Shown: positions 16,003 to 26,445 of the stretch, one piece after another
Numbering within the stretch: position 1 is the stretch's first letter
Layout: each line of letters begins with the position of its first letter
Origin: Caenispirillum salinarum_A
Lineage (GTDB): Bacteria > Pseudomonadota > Alphaproteobacteria > Rhodospirillales > Rhodospirillaceae
Length of the DNA: 64,000 nucleotides
Assembly (NCBI RefSeq): GCF_044803115.1
Contig: NZ_CP085224.1
Coordinates: 3,348,001-3,412,000 of the forward strand
Direction: 5' to 3'
Notes under the pieces: generated by a model
Database searches by the model: none
The model's input: only the letters and a program-made list of their open reading frames with translations
Told to the model about the DNA's origin: nothing
Position numbers and translations under genes: made by a program

Positions 16003-17129
16003 CGACCATCTCCATCTCCCGCACCGACACGAGCATTCTCGGCCGCTGGTGGTGGACGGTCGACCGCCTGATGCTGGCCGCCGTGGTGGCGCTGATCGGC
16101 ATCGGCGTGTTCCTGGTCATGGCCGCCGGGCCGGCCGCCGCGGGGCGCATCGGCGTCGACCCCTTCCACTTCGTCAGCCGCCAGGCGGTGTTCCTGCCCA
16201 TGGCGCTGGCGGTCATGCTGTTCGTCTCGCTGCTGGACCCGCGCACGGTGCGGCGCCTGGCCGTGCTGGGCTTTGCCGGCACGGTGGTGGCGCTGGCGGC
16301 GACGCTGGTCGTCGGCACCGAGATCAAGGGCGCGGCCCGCTGGATTCATCTGGGCCCGCTGTCGGTGCAGCCGTCGGAGTTCATCAAGCCTTTTTTCGCG
16401 GTCACGGCGGCCTGGATGTTCGCCGCCGCCCGCGAACATGAAGGCTTCCCCGGCCAGTGGATCAGCATCGGCCTGTATGCCGTGGTGGCCGGCCTGCTGC
16501 TGGCCCAGCCGGATGTCGGCATGACGCTGGTGGTGTCCAGCGTCTGGGCGGCCCAGTTCTTCCTGGCGGGCCTTCCCGTGGTGCTGGTGGTGCTGTTCGC
16601 CGCCGCCGGCCTGAGCGCGGCGGTGGGAGCGTATTTCCTGTTCGACCACGTGAAAAGCCGCGTCGACCGGTTCCTCGACCCGGCAAGCGGCGACACCTAC
16701 CAGATCGACAAGGCCATGGAAGCCTTCCGCGACGGCGGCCTCTTCGGGCGCGGCCCCGGCGAGGGCCGGGTGAAGGAACTGCTGCCCGATGCCCACACCG
16801 ACTTCATCTTCGCGGTCGCCGGCGAGGAATTCGGCCTGCTGCTGTGCCTCGTGATCGTCGCCTTGTTCGCCTTCATCGTGCTGCGCGGCATTTCGCGCGC
16901 CATGCAGGAAGACAACCTGTTCGTCCTGCTGGCCGTCGGCGGACTGGTCTGCCAGTTCGGGCTGCAGGCGCTCATCAACATGGCGTCCAGCCTGCACCTG
17001 ATGCCGACCAAGGGGATGACGTTGCCCTTCGTGTCCTACGGCGGGTCGTCCACTCTGGCGCTGGCGCTGGCCTTCGGGATGCTGCTGGCGCTCACACGCC
17101 GCCGTCCTGCCGGACAGGGAGGGTTCTGA
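15999..17129 (+). CDS. ftsW: Lipid II polymerase / divisome protein FtsW
   Basis: FtsW is the SEDS-family peptidoglycan glycosyltransferase that works with FtsI at the septum. The 376-residue protein has about ten transmembrane helices. It also has the SEDS marks AARWIHLGPLSVQPSEFIK and LLAQPDVGMTLVV (with the conserved Asp), the DTYQIDKAMEAFRDGGLFGRGPGEG loop and TKGMTLPFVSYGGSS near the end. Overlaps of four bases with murD and one base with murG (TGATG) indicate coupled translation. It is FtsW rather than RodA by its place in the dcw cluster. Confidence 0.96.
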   Translation: MTTISISRTDTSILGRWWWTVDRLMLAAVVALIGIGVFLVMAAGPAAAGRIGVDPFHFVSRQAVFLPMALAVMLFVSLLDPRTVRRLAVLGFAGTVVALAATLVVGTEIKGAARWIHLGPLSVQPSEFIKPFFAVTAAWMFAAAREHEGFPGQWISIGLYAVVAGLLLAQPDVGMTLVVSSVWAAQFFLAGLPVVLVVLFAAAGLSAAVGAYFLFDHVKSRVDRFLDPASGDTYQIDKAMEAFRDGGLFGRGPGEGRVKELLPDAHTDFIFAVAGEEFGLLLCLVIVALFAFIVLRGISRAMQEDNLFVLLAVGGLVCQFGLQALINMASSLHLMPTKGMTLPFVSYGGSSTLALALAFGMLLALTRRRPAGQGGF

Positions 17130-18282
17130 TGGCCAAGATCGTCCTTACCGCCGGCGGCACCGGCGGCCACGTCTTCCCCGCCGAGGCCCTGGCCGCGACC
17201 CTGCTGGAGCGCGGCCACGACCTGACGCTGGTGACCGACGCGCGCGGCGCCGAATACGGCGGCGTGCTGGGCCAGTTGAAGACCGTGCGCGTCCGCGCCG
17301 GCCAGGTCGCCGGGCGCGGCCGTCTGGGGCAGATGGCGGGCCTGTTCGACATTTTGCGCGGCGCCTGGGAGGCCCGGAAGATCCTCGCCGGCATGAAACC
17401 GGCCGTGGTGGTGGGGTTCGGCGGCTATGCCTCCATCCCGGCCATGGCGGCGGCGTCCATGCTGCACCTGCCGACCATCATTCACGAGCAGAACGGCGTG
17501 CTGGGCCGCGCCAACCGGATGCTCGCGAAGAAGGTCACCGCCGTCGCCACCAGCTTCGAGGACGTGCGCCGGTTGCCGCCGGGTGTGGCGCACGAGCGTG
17601 TCGGCATGCCGGTGCGCCAGGCCATCGTCGACGTGCGCGACACCCCCTACCCCGACACCGGTCCCGACGACCGCCTGCGCGTGCTGGTGCTGGGCGGCAG
17701 CCAGGGCGCGCGGGTGCTGTCGGACGTGGTTCCCGGCGCGCTGGCCGCCTTGCCCGAGCCCCTGCGCCGCCGGCTGGATGTCACGCAGCAGTGCCGGCCC
17801 GAGGACCTGGACCGCGTGCGCGCCGCCTACGACAGGGCCGACCTGGATCATGTGGCGCTGGCGGATTTCTTCTCCGACGTGCCGCAGCGCCTGGCCGAGG
17901 CGCATCTGGTGATCGCCCGCGCCGGCGCCTCGACAGTGGCCGAGGCCATGGTGGTGGGCCGCCCGGCCATCCTGGTGCCCCTGCCCCATGCCATCGACGA
18001 CCACCAGACCGCCAACGCCCAGGCGCTGGACGCCGCGGGGGGCGGCTGGCTGATCCCGCAGGACCGCTTCACGGTCGAGCTTCTGGCCGCCCGCCTGACG
18101 GACCTGTTCGAGATGCCCGCCACGCTGCGCGCCGCCGCCGGGGCCGCGCGGGCCGTGGGCGTGCCCGACGCCGCCGCCCGCCTGGCCGATCTGGTGGAGG
18201 CCACCATGCGCGAGCCCGCCGGTGGCGCCGGCGCGGCCGAAACCGACACGACCGAGAAGACCGTGACCAAGGAGATCGCCCA

Positions 18283-18286
<4 letters not shown>
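17129..18286 (+). CDS. murG: UDP-GlcNAc--undecaprenyl-PP-MurNAc-pentapeptide GlcNAc transferase
   Basis: MurG converts lipid I to lipid II on the inner face of the membrane. The 385-residue GT28 enzyme starts with KIVLTAGGTGGHVFPA (the donor/acceptor glycine loop). It continues with GFGGYASIPAM, HEQNGVLGRANRML and the C-terminal-domain blocks LGGSQGARVLSD and ARAGASTVAEAMVVGRPAILVPLPHAIDDHQTAN, shown here only as landmarks. Its ATG overlaps the ftsW stop in TGATG. The C-terminus has an acidic, Thr/Glu-rich tail of about 25 residues not needed by the fold. MurC follows with a four-base overlap. Confidence 0.96.
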
Positions 18287-19706
<1,420 letters not shown>

Positions 19707-19710
<4 letters not shown>

Positions 19711-20711
19711 GCCTCGACCCGCGCCGGAAAGCCGCCCTTCCCGACACCCCGCTGGCCCGCCGCCTGGGCGATGCGCTGGTGCGCGTGCGCGGCCGGGCGA
19801 GCGCGGGCGCGGACCTGGCGCGCATCACCTGGTTCCGCGTCGGCGGACCGGCGGAACTGATGATCCGCCCCGTCGACGTGGACGATCTGGCAATCGTGCT
19901 CGCCGCCAAGCCGGCCGACGTGCCGCTGACGGTGATCGGCGTGGGCTCGAACCTTCTGGTGCGCGACGGCGGCATTCCCGGCATCACCGTGCGGCTCGGC
20001 CGGGGCTTCGCCGAGATCGAGGCCGAGGACGGCCGCTTCATCCGCGCCGGCGCCGCGGCGCTGGATGCCAACGTCGCCAAGGTCGCCCGCGACCACGGTA
20101 TCGCCGGGCTTGAGTTCCTGACCGGCGTGCCCGGCACCATGGGCGGCGCGCTGCGCATGAACGCCGGCGCCTACGGCCGCGAGATCAAGGACGTGCTGAT
20201 CACCGCCGAGGCGCTCGACCCCTCCGGCCGTCTGCACACCCTGCGGCCCGAGGACATGGACCTGTCCTACCGCCACTGCGGCGTGCCCGAGGACTGGGTG
20301 TTCGTCGCCGCCACGCTGAAGGGCGAGCCCGGCGACCCGCAAGCCATCGCCGCGCGGCTCGACGAAATCCGCGCCCAGCGCGAGGACAGCCAGCCCATCC
20401 GCACCCGCACGGGCGGCTCCACCTTCGCCAACCCCGAAGGACACAGCGCCTGGAAACTGGTGGACGCCGCCGGCTGCCGGGGGCTGACCATCGGCGGCGC
20501 GCAGGTCAGCGAGAAGCACACCAACTTCCTGATAAACACCGGAACGGCCACCGCCGCCGACCTGGAAGCCCTGGGCGAAGAGGTCCGCCGCCGGGTGAAG
20601 GAAACCTCCGGCGTGGAGTTGCGCTGGGAGATCCGCCGCGTCGGCGTGCCCGCCGACCATCCCGACGCCATCACCGCCGCCGATACCTCCGAGACGGGAG
20701 ACGACGCATGA
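19707..20711 (+). CDS. murB: UDP-N-acetylenolpyruvoylglucosamine reductase
   Basis: MurB reduces UDP-GlcNAc-enolpyruvate to UDP-MurNAc with NADPH and FAD. The 334-residue protein has the FAD-binding blocks ITWFRVGGPAELM and VIGVGSNLLVRDGGIPG, the GIAGLEFLTGVPGTMGGALRMNAGAYG stretch and the C-terminal TGGSTFANP / GAQVSEKHTNFLIN region. The serine general acid of type I/II enzymes should be in the GGSTFANP motif. The YRHCG loop resembles a type IIa/b enzyme without the long type I insert. The ATG overlaps murC by four bases and the 3' end overlaps ddl by four. Confidence 0.95.
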
Positions 20712-21634
20712 CGAGCCCCCTTACCCGCCGCGTCACCGTGCTCATGGGCGGCTTTTCGGCCGAACGCGAGGTGTCGCTGAACTCCGGCGCCGCCGCCGCC
20801 AAGGCGCTGAGGGACTACGGCTACCGGAACGTCGCCACCATCGACGTGCCGCGCGACGTGCCGGCCTTCGTCTCGGCCCTGGTGGAAACCAAGCCCGACG
20901 TGGTGCTGAACGCCCTGCACGGCCGCTTCGGCGAGGACGGCGCCATCCAGGGCATCCTCGACATCATGGGCATCCCCTACAGCCACTCCGGCCGGCTTTC
21001 GAGCGCCATCGCCATGGACAAGCCCACCGCCAAGCTTTTGTTCGAGCGCGCCGGCATCCCCGTCGCCGCCGACCGGGTGGTCACCCGCGCAGAGATGCTG
21101 GCAGAGGGCGACCCGCTGCCGCGCCCCTACGTCATCAAGCCGCTGAACGAAGGGTCCTCCGTCGGTGTCCATATTGTGCAGGACGGCGACAACTTCCGTC
21201 CCTTCGTGGAAGAGGACTGGCCGTTCGGCGAGAACGTCATGGTGGAAGCCTTCATCCCCGGCCGCGAACTGACGGTGGCCGTCATGGGCGACAAGCCCCT
21301 GGGCGTGACGGAAATCTTCACCGACCGGGGGTTCTACGACTACGACGCCAAGTATGCCGCCGGCGGCTCCACCCACCAGTGCCCGGCCGACATTCCGCCC
21401 GCGCTGGCGGAACAGGCCATGGCGCTGTCGGTCAAGGCGCACGAGGCGCTGGGCTGCCGCGGCGTGTCGCGCACCGACCTGCGCTACGACGGCGAAACGC
21501 TGTACATCCTGGAAGTGAACACCCAGCCCGGCATGACCGGCACCTCGCTCGTGCCCGAGCAGGCGGCCCACGCCGGCATTTCCTTCCCCGAGTTGTGTCA
21601 CTGGATGGTGGAGACGGCACGATGCGACTCCTGA
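20708..21634 (+). CDS. ddl: D-alanine--D-alanine ligase
   Basis: This ATP-grasp enzyme makes the D-Ala-D-Ala dipeptide for MurF. The 308-residue frame has the family N-terminus VTVLMGGFSAEREVSLNSGAA, then NALHGRFGEDGAIQG, GIPYSHSGRLSSAIAMDK, the substrate loop PLNEGSSVGVHIV and the Mg/ATP block EVNTQPGMTGTSLVPEQA. The tyrosine of the YDYDAKY loop, which closes over the active site, is present. Its start overlaps murB by four bases and ftsQ begins 13 bases before its stop. DdlB-type position inside the dcw cluster is typical. Confidence 0.96.
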   Translation: MTSPLTRRVTVLMGGFSAEREVSLNSGAAAAKALRDYGYRNVATIDVPRDVPAFVSALVETKPDVVLNALHGRFGEDGAIQGILDIMGIPYSHSGRLSSAIAMDKPTAKLLFERAGIPVAADRVVTRAEMLAEGDPLPRPYVIKPLNEGSSVGVHIVQDGDNFRPFVEEDWPFGENVMVEAFIPGRELTVAVMGDKPLGVTEIFTDRGFYDYDAKYAAGGSTHQCPADIPPALAEQAMALSVKAHEALGCRGVSRTDLRYDGETLYILEVNTQPGMTGTSLVPEQAAHAGISFPELCHWMVETARCDS

Positions 21635-22563
21635 GCCTCGCCATTCCCTTCCCGCCCTTCCCCGGCCTGACCGGCGGCGCCTCCCGGGCCAAGGCCGCCC
21701 GCCGCCGCGCGCCCCTGCGCCGCCGCATGCCGGACCCGAAGCTCGCCGCGCTGGCCGTCGGGCTGGTGGCGCTGTCGGGCAGCGGCGCCTGGGCCGTCGG
21801 ATCGGGCGTGCTGGACCAGAAGCTCGCGCACGCCTCCAGCGGCGTCGTCAGCGCCTCGGCCAAGGCCGGTCTGGCGGTGCAGATCCTGACCGTGGAGGGC
21901 CGCAACCGCACCTCCTCGGCCGCCATCCTGCGGGCGCTGAACGTGACACGGGGCGATCCCATCCTCGCCCTCGACATGCAGGCGGCGCGCGAGGCCGTTG
22001 AAAGCCTCCCTTGGGTCAAGGAAGCCGTGGTCTCCCGCCGCCTGCCCGGAACGCTGCATGTGGACATCACCGAGCGCCACCCCATCGCGCTCTGGCAGCG
22101 CGCGCCCGGCGACTTCGTGCTGACCGACGGCACCGGCACGCCGATCGCCATCGACGACGTCTCGCGCTGGGGCCACCTGCCGGTGATCGTCGGCCAGGGC
22201 GCGCCGGAAGCGGCCGCCGACCTGTTCCGCCTGCTCAACACCGAACCCGCCATGGCGACCCGCGTGAAGGCCGCCACCCGGCTTGGCGACCGCCGCTGGA
22301 ACCTGCTGCTGGACGACTTCGAGGCCGGCATCACCGTCAAGCTGCCCGAACACGGCGCACAAGCCGCCTGGAACCGCCTCGCCCGCATCGAGCGCGAGCA
22401 CGGCATCCTGCGCAACGACCTGGCGGCCATCGACCTGCGCATGACCGACCGCATGATCGTGCGGCTGAACGGCGACGGCATCCCGCCCGGCGACGCCATG
22501 AAGGGCGGCCCGGACCTGGACCGCTCGCTGCCGTTGGCGCCCGACGCCGGAACGGAGGCCTGA
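21622..22563 (+). CDS. ftsQ: Cell division protein FtsQ
   Basis: FtsQ is the bitopic divisome scaffold that recruits FtsB/FtsL. The 313-residue protein has a long basic cytoplasmic head (Arg/Lys-rich, residues about 18-38), one membrane helix (LAALAVGLVALSGSGAWAV, about 42-60), a POTRA domain starting VQILTVEGRNRTSSAAILRAL (about 88-158), and the FtsQ beta domain with WGHLPVIVGQGAPEAA and DLRMTDRMIVRL. The ATG at 21622 lies 13 bases inside ddl. A 13-codon frame at 22566-22607 and a GANTC site lie between it and ftsA. Confidence 0.93.
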   Translation: MRLLSLAIPFPPFPGLTGGASRAKAARRRAPLRRRMPDPKLAALAVGLVALSGSGAWAVGSGVLDQKLAHASSGVVSASAKAGLAVQILTVEGRNRTSSAAILRALNVTRGDPILALDMQAAREAVESLPWVKEAVVSRRLPGTLHVDITERHPIALWQRAPGDFVLTDGTGTPIAIDDVSRWGHLPVIVGQGAPEAAADLFRLLNTEPAMATRVKAATRLGDRRWNLLLDDFEAGITVKLPEHGAQAAWNRLARIEREHGILRNDLAAIDLRMTDRMIVRLNGDGIPPGDAMKGGPDLDRSLPLAPDAGTEA

Positions 22564-22614
22564 GCATGACCGCCATCACAGCCAACCGATTGACTCACAA
22601 GGGATAAGACGAAG

Positions 22615-23928
22615 GTGTCCAAGGCCAAGCGCACCGGGCTGATCGCTGCCCTCGATGTCGGGACCACGAAGGTCGCCTGCTTCATCGCCCACGCGGACGA
22701 TGATGGCGCCCTGCGTGTGCTCGGCGTCGGGCATCATCGCTCCCGCGGGATGCGCGCCGGCCAGGTCGCCAACATGGAGGAACTGGAAGCCTCCATCCGC
22801 GCCGCCGTCGACGCCGCCGAGCAGATGGCCAACCAGCGCGTGCAGCGCGTGCTGGTCAACGTCACCGGCGGCAGCCCCCGCTCGGAACAGGTGGAGGTCG
22901 ATGTTTCCGTCGCCGGCCACGAAATCCGCGACAAGGACGTGCGCCGCATCCTGGAAGCCGGCCAGCACCACGAGATCGGCGAGGAGCGCGAGCTGATCCA
23001 CTGCGTCCCCGTCGGCTACACCATCGACGGCACGCCGGGCATCGTCGACCCGCGCGGCATGTACGGCGACCGCCTGGGCGTGACCATCCACCTGATTTCC
23101 GCCGCCATCGGCGCCTCGCGCAACCTGGCGACGGTGGTGGAACGCAGCCACCTGGAGATCGAGGCGCGCGTTGTCAGTCCTTACGCCTCCGGCCTCGCCT
23201 GCGCGGTGGACGACGAAAAGGAGATGGGCGTCACCGTCATCGACATGGGCGGCGGCACGACCACCGTGTCGGTCTTCCAGGACGGCCACATCCTGCACGT
23301 CGGCAGCGTGCCGGTGGGCGGCAACCATGTCACCAACGACATCGCCAAGGTACTGTCCACGCCGGTCTCCAACGCGGAACGGCTGAAGACGGTCTATGGC
23401 AGCGTCATCTCGACGCCCGCCGACGACCGCGATCTTCTGAAGGTGCCGCTGGTGGGCGAGGAAGACGACACCACCCCCAACGAGGTGCCGCGCAGCCAGC
23501 TGGTCCACATCATTCGCCCGCGCGTGGAAGAGACGCTGGAACTGGTGCGCCGCCACCTGGACGCCGCCGGGCTGCTGCATCAGGTGGGGCCGCGCTGCGT
23601 CATCACCGGCGGCGCGAGCCAGATCGCCGGCCTGCGGGATCTGGCGGAAAGCATCCTGGAAAAGCAGGTCCGGCTCGGCCGGCCGCTGCGCATCAAGGGC
23701 CTGCCGGAGAGCGTCTCCGGCCCGGCCTTCTCCACGGTCGCGGGCCTCGTGCGCTATGCCGCGCAGGACCACGTGGAGACGCCCGACCAAAGGGACGCCG
23801 ACGACGACCGCGCGGCCTCGGGCAAGGGCAAAGGGAAAGGCAAGAGCAAGACCAAGGGCAGCAAGGGCAAGGCCGAAACGGCCACCGGCCTTGGCCGCAT
23901 CACACAGTGGTTTCGGGAGAACTTCTGA
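22615..23928 (+). CDS. ftsA: Cell division protein FtsA
   Basis: FtsA is the actin-like ATPase that tethers FtsZ to the membrane. The 437-residue protein has the actin-fold phosphate blocks (LIAALDVGTTKVACFIA, VIDMGGGTTTVSVF and VITGGASQIAGL) and ends with an amphipathic membrane-targeting helix (GRITQWFRENF). Before that helix is an unusual Lys/Gly-rich linker (about residues 400-425, GKGKGKGKSKTKGSKGKA) encoded by a low-complexity stretch at 23818-23880. The GTG at 22615 follows AAGGGA at ten bases; no ATG gives the conserved N-terminus. Its stop overlaps the start of the upstream ftsZ-fused frame (TGATG). Confidence 0.95.
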   Translation: MSKAKRTGLIAALDVGTTKVACFIAHADDDGALRVLGVGHHRSRGMRAGQVANMEELEASIRAAVDAAEQMANQRVQRVLVNVTGGSPRSEQVEVDVSVAGHEIRDKDVRRILEAGQHHEIGEERELIHCVPVGYTIDGTPGIVDPRGMYGDRLGVTIHLISAAIGASRNLATVVERSHLEIEARVVSPYASGLACAVDDEKEMGVTVIDMGGGTTTVSVFQDGHILHVGSVPVGGNHVTNDIAKVLSTPVSNAERLKTVYGSVISTPADDRDLLKVPLVGEEDDTTPNEVPRSQLVHIIRPRVEETLELVRRHLDAAGLLHQVGPRCVITGGASQIAGLRDLAESILEKQVRLGRPLRIKGLPESVSGPAFSTVAGLVRYAAQDHVETPDQRDADDDRAASGKGKGKGKSKTKGSKGKAETATGLGRITQWFRENF

Positions 23929-24518
23929 TGTCTGGACACAGCGACTGGCGAATGATGGACGAGCACGGCCGCGTGATCGGCCCGGACGGACTCCCGATCG
24001 TGTGGGAGAAGCGGGCCGAACCGGCGGACGCATCCGGTGACGCGGCGGCGCGCGAGGTGCGGGCGCTGTCGGCCACCGTGGCCGAGGCCGAGGCCCTGCA
24101 CGTGCTGCTCTACGGCGCACCCGCCGAAGAGTCCGACGGTGCGCCCGACAAGACTCCCGAAGTAATGGATTCCGCCGAAAGTGGTATCCCGGAACCGGAA
24201 GTGTCCTCGCAACCTGCGGAACCGGCTGATAAGAATCAGGAATTGGGTCTTGCGGACGATGTTCTGGACGTGACGCCGTCAAGCATGGCGCCCCGCCCGG
24301 AAAACCGTGAGAGTCCAGCAGAAAACGACGCCCTGACAGATCAGGAGCGGAACCTGCTGGACTCCCTTTCGAGTCCACTCGAAAGGGCAGATTTGGATGC
24401 CGAGAGGGGAACTGACAGCGAACATCCCGAAGATTTTGCGACTCGGGAAAAAACTTCGCTGAACAAAGAAGAAAATCCTGCTATTCCTACCGATGTTCAG
24501 ACGCACACGGAGGCTAAC
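23928..24518 (+). CDS. Open frame fused in phase to ftsZ: possible 197-residue FtsZ N-terminal extension
   Basis: From an ATG overlapping the ftsA stop (TGATG, with GGGAGA seven bases upstream) a frame runs 197 codons without a stop straight into the normal ftsZ Met at 24519. The first 65 or so codons use the GC-ending codons of neighbouring genes and read like protein (DEHGRVIGPDGLPIVWEKR); later codons are much less GC-biased. The product is very acidic (about 46 Asp/Glu against 16 Lys/Arg by my count), rich in Pro, Ser and Ala, and looks disordered. Either it is translated as a long FtsZ form of about 821 residues, or it is an operon gap that doubles as the ftsZ control region. I do not recognise a family. 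Confidence 0.5.
23989..24444. promoter_or_regulatory. Dense GANTC (CcrM-type) site cluster upstream of ftsZ
   Basis: GANTC sequences occur at 23989, 24129, 24152, 24168, 24233, 24311, 24360, 24371 and 24440. Eight fall within 316 bp, where base composition alone would give about one. In Caulobacter and relatives GANTC is methylated by CcrM, and methylation in promoters, including that of ftsZ, times transcription through GcrA. A cell-cycle-controlled ftsZ promoter inside this stretch is therefore likely, though no clear -35/-10 pair stands out. Confidence 0.55.
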
Positions 24519-26393
24519 ATGCCGATCAATTTCCATGCGCCCGATGGGCCCGGAGCGCAGCTGAAGCCCCGCATCACCGTGGTGGGTGTCGGCGGCGCCG
24601 GCGGAAACGCCGTCAACAACATGATCACCAGCGGGCTGGAAGGCGTCGACTTCGTCGTCGCCAACACCGACGCGCAGGCGCTGGCCCACGCCCGCACCGA
24701 TCGACGCATCCAGCTCGGCCAGGATGTGACGCAGGGCCTGGGCGCCGGCGCCCGCCCCGACGTCGGCATGGCCGCCGCGGAAGAGACCTACGAGACCATC
24801 GCCAAGGAGATGGAAGGCTCCAACATGGTGTTCATCACCGCCGGCATGGGCGGTGGCACGGGCACCGGCGCGGCGCCGGTCATCAGCCGCATCGCGCGCG
24901 ACATGGGCATCCTGACCGTCGGCGTGGTGACCAAGCCCTTCCAGTTCGAGGGCGTGCACCGCATGCGCCTGGCCGAACAGGGGATCGAGGAACTGGCGCA
25001 GTACGTCGACACGCTCATCATCATCCCCAACCAGAACCTGTTCCGCGTCGCCAACGAGCGCACGACCTTCGCCGACGCCTTCAAGATGGCCGACGATGTG
25101 CTGAACTCGGGCGTGCGCTCGGTCACCGACCTGATGGTGATGCCGGGTCTCATCAACCTGGACTTCGCCGACGTCCGCACCGTCATGTCGGGCATGGGCC
25201 GCGCCATGATGGGCACCGGCGAGGCCGACGGCGAAAGCCGCGCCATCCAGGCCGCCGAGGCCGCCATCGCCAACCCGCTGCTGGAAGACACCTGCATGAA
25301 GGGTGCCGGCGGCGTGCTGATCAACATCACCGGCGGCCCCGACATCACCCTGTTCGAGGTCGACGAGGCGGCGAACCGCATCAAGGACGAGGTGGAAAGC
25401 CCCGACGCGCACATCATCTTCGGCTCCTGCTTCGACGAAGGCATGGAAGGCAAGATGCGCGTCTCCGTTGTCGCCACCGGCATCGCCGCCGAGGCCGTCA
25501 TGGCCCATCCGCGCAGCACCGGCATGAGCGCCGGCGGCATGGGTGCGCCGCGCCCCGCCCCGCTGAGCGTCAGCAGCCCCTCGGCCGCCTCGGAAAAGCC
25601 GGCCCAGCCGCAGCGCCACCAGCCGGCCGCCACCGAGGAAGACGCCGAGCCCATGACGGCCCGCCTGCAGCGCGCCGCCGAGGCCCTGGACGTCGGCCGC
25701 GAGCGCGAGGCCGCCCCGGCCGAGCAGCCGCAGCCGGCGGAGGCCCGCGCCGAGCACCAGCAGGAGCATCGCGCCACCGGCACCGACGGCGCGCCGGCAC
25801 CGACCGGCTTCGCCCAGCCGCGCTTCCCGCAGCCGCGCGAAAGCTTCATCCCGCGTCCACCGGTCAGCCCGAACGCCGGCCACGACGCCGGCCGTCCGTC
25901 CGAGCCGGCGCCCGAAAGCCGCGCCTATCAGGCCCAGCCGCAGGCCCGCGAGGCCGCACCGGCGCCGCAGCAGCGTCCGCAGCCCCAGCAGCCGGCCGCC
26001 CCGCGCGCCGTCTCACCGGCGCCGCGTCCGCAGCCGCTGGCCAGCCCGCAGCGCCCCGCCACCGGCGGCGGGTCCAGCCAGTCGGAGGAGCCCCGCGGCC
26101 TGGCCGGCGGCCTGCTCGCCCGCATGACCGGTCTGGCCCGGCGCCACACCGCGCCGCAGGCCCAGGAACCCGAGGTTCGCACCAGCGCGCCCCAGGCCCG
26201 CCGGGCCGAGCCGCAGCGCGAGGAGCCGGCGGCCCGCGACCAGCAGCACCAGCCGGCGCAGCAGCCCGACGGCAGCCGCGCCCGTGACGACCAATACCGC
26301 CTGGCCGTCGACCCCGATGACCGGGTCCAGACCTCGTCCCAGGAAGATGACGAACTGGAGATCCCGGCCTTCCTGCGCCGTCAGGCCAACTGA
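24519..26393 (+). CDS. ftsZ: Cell division protein FtsZ
   Basis: FtsZ is the tubulin-like GTPase that forms the Z ring. From the conventional start (MPINFHAPDG, with GGAGG five bases before the ATG at 24519) it has 624 residues. The GTPase core (to about residue 335) contains VVGVGGAGGNAVNNMI, the GGGTGTG tubulin signature near residue 110 and NLDFADVRTVM. A very long Ala/Pro/Gln/Arg-rich linker of about 260 residues follows, then the conserved C-terminal peptide DDELEIPAFLRRQ that binds FtsA and other tethers. The frame also continues upstream for 197 codons. Two terminators close the operon just downstream. Confidence 0.97.
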   Translation: MPINFHAPDGPGAQLKPRITVVGVGGAGGNAVNNMITSGLEGVDFVVANTDAQALAHARTDRRIQLGQDVTQGLGAGARPDVGMAAAEETYETIAKEMEGSNMVFITAGMGGGTGTGAAPVISRIARDMGILTVGVVTKPFQFEGVHRMRLAEQGIEELAQYVDTLIIIPNQNLFRVANERTTFADAFKMADDVLNSGVRSVTDLMVMPGLINLDFADVRTVMSGMGRAMMGTGEADGESRAIQAAEAAIANPLLEDTCMKGAGGVLINITGGPDITLFEVDEAANRIKDEVESPDAHIIFGSCFDEGMEGKMRVSVVATGIAAEAVMAHPRSTGMSAGGMGAPRPAPLSVSSPSAASEKPAQPQRHQPAATEEDAEPMTARLQRAAEALDVGREREAAPAEQPQPAEARAEHQQEHRATGTDGAPAPTGFAQPRFPQPRESFIPRPPVSPNAGHDAGRPSEPAPESRAYQAQPQAREAAPAPQQRPQPQQPAAPRAVSPAPRPQPLASPQRPATGGGSSQSEEPRGLAGGLLARMTGLARRHTAPQAQEPEVRTSAPQARRAEPQREEPAARDQQHQPAQQPDGSRARDDQYRLAVDPDDRVQTSSQEDDELEIPAFLRRQAN

Positions 26394-26445
26394 TCTGACG
26401 CAGCGCACCGGCAGCCTCTGCCGGACGTCTGAACAAAAAACTCAT

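Noticed and set aside
23818..23880. Frameshift or expansion error in ftsA
   Set aside because: The Lys/Gly-rich stretch is in frame and leads into the expected C-terminal amphipathic helix.
24279..25883. A 534-codon minus-strand frame antisense to ftsZ
   Set aside because: It mirrors the FtsZ core codons and reads as His/Gly/Ala/Val-rich filler with no family features.
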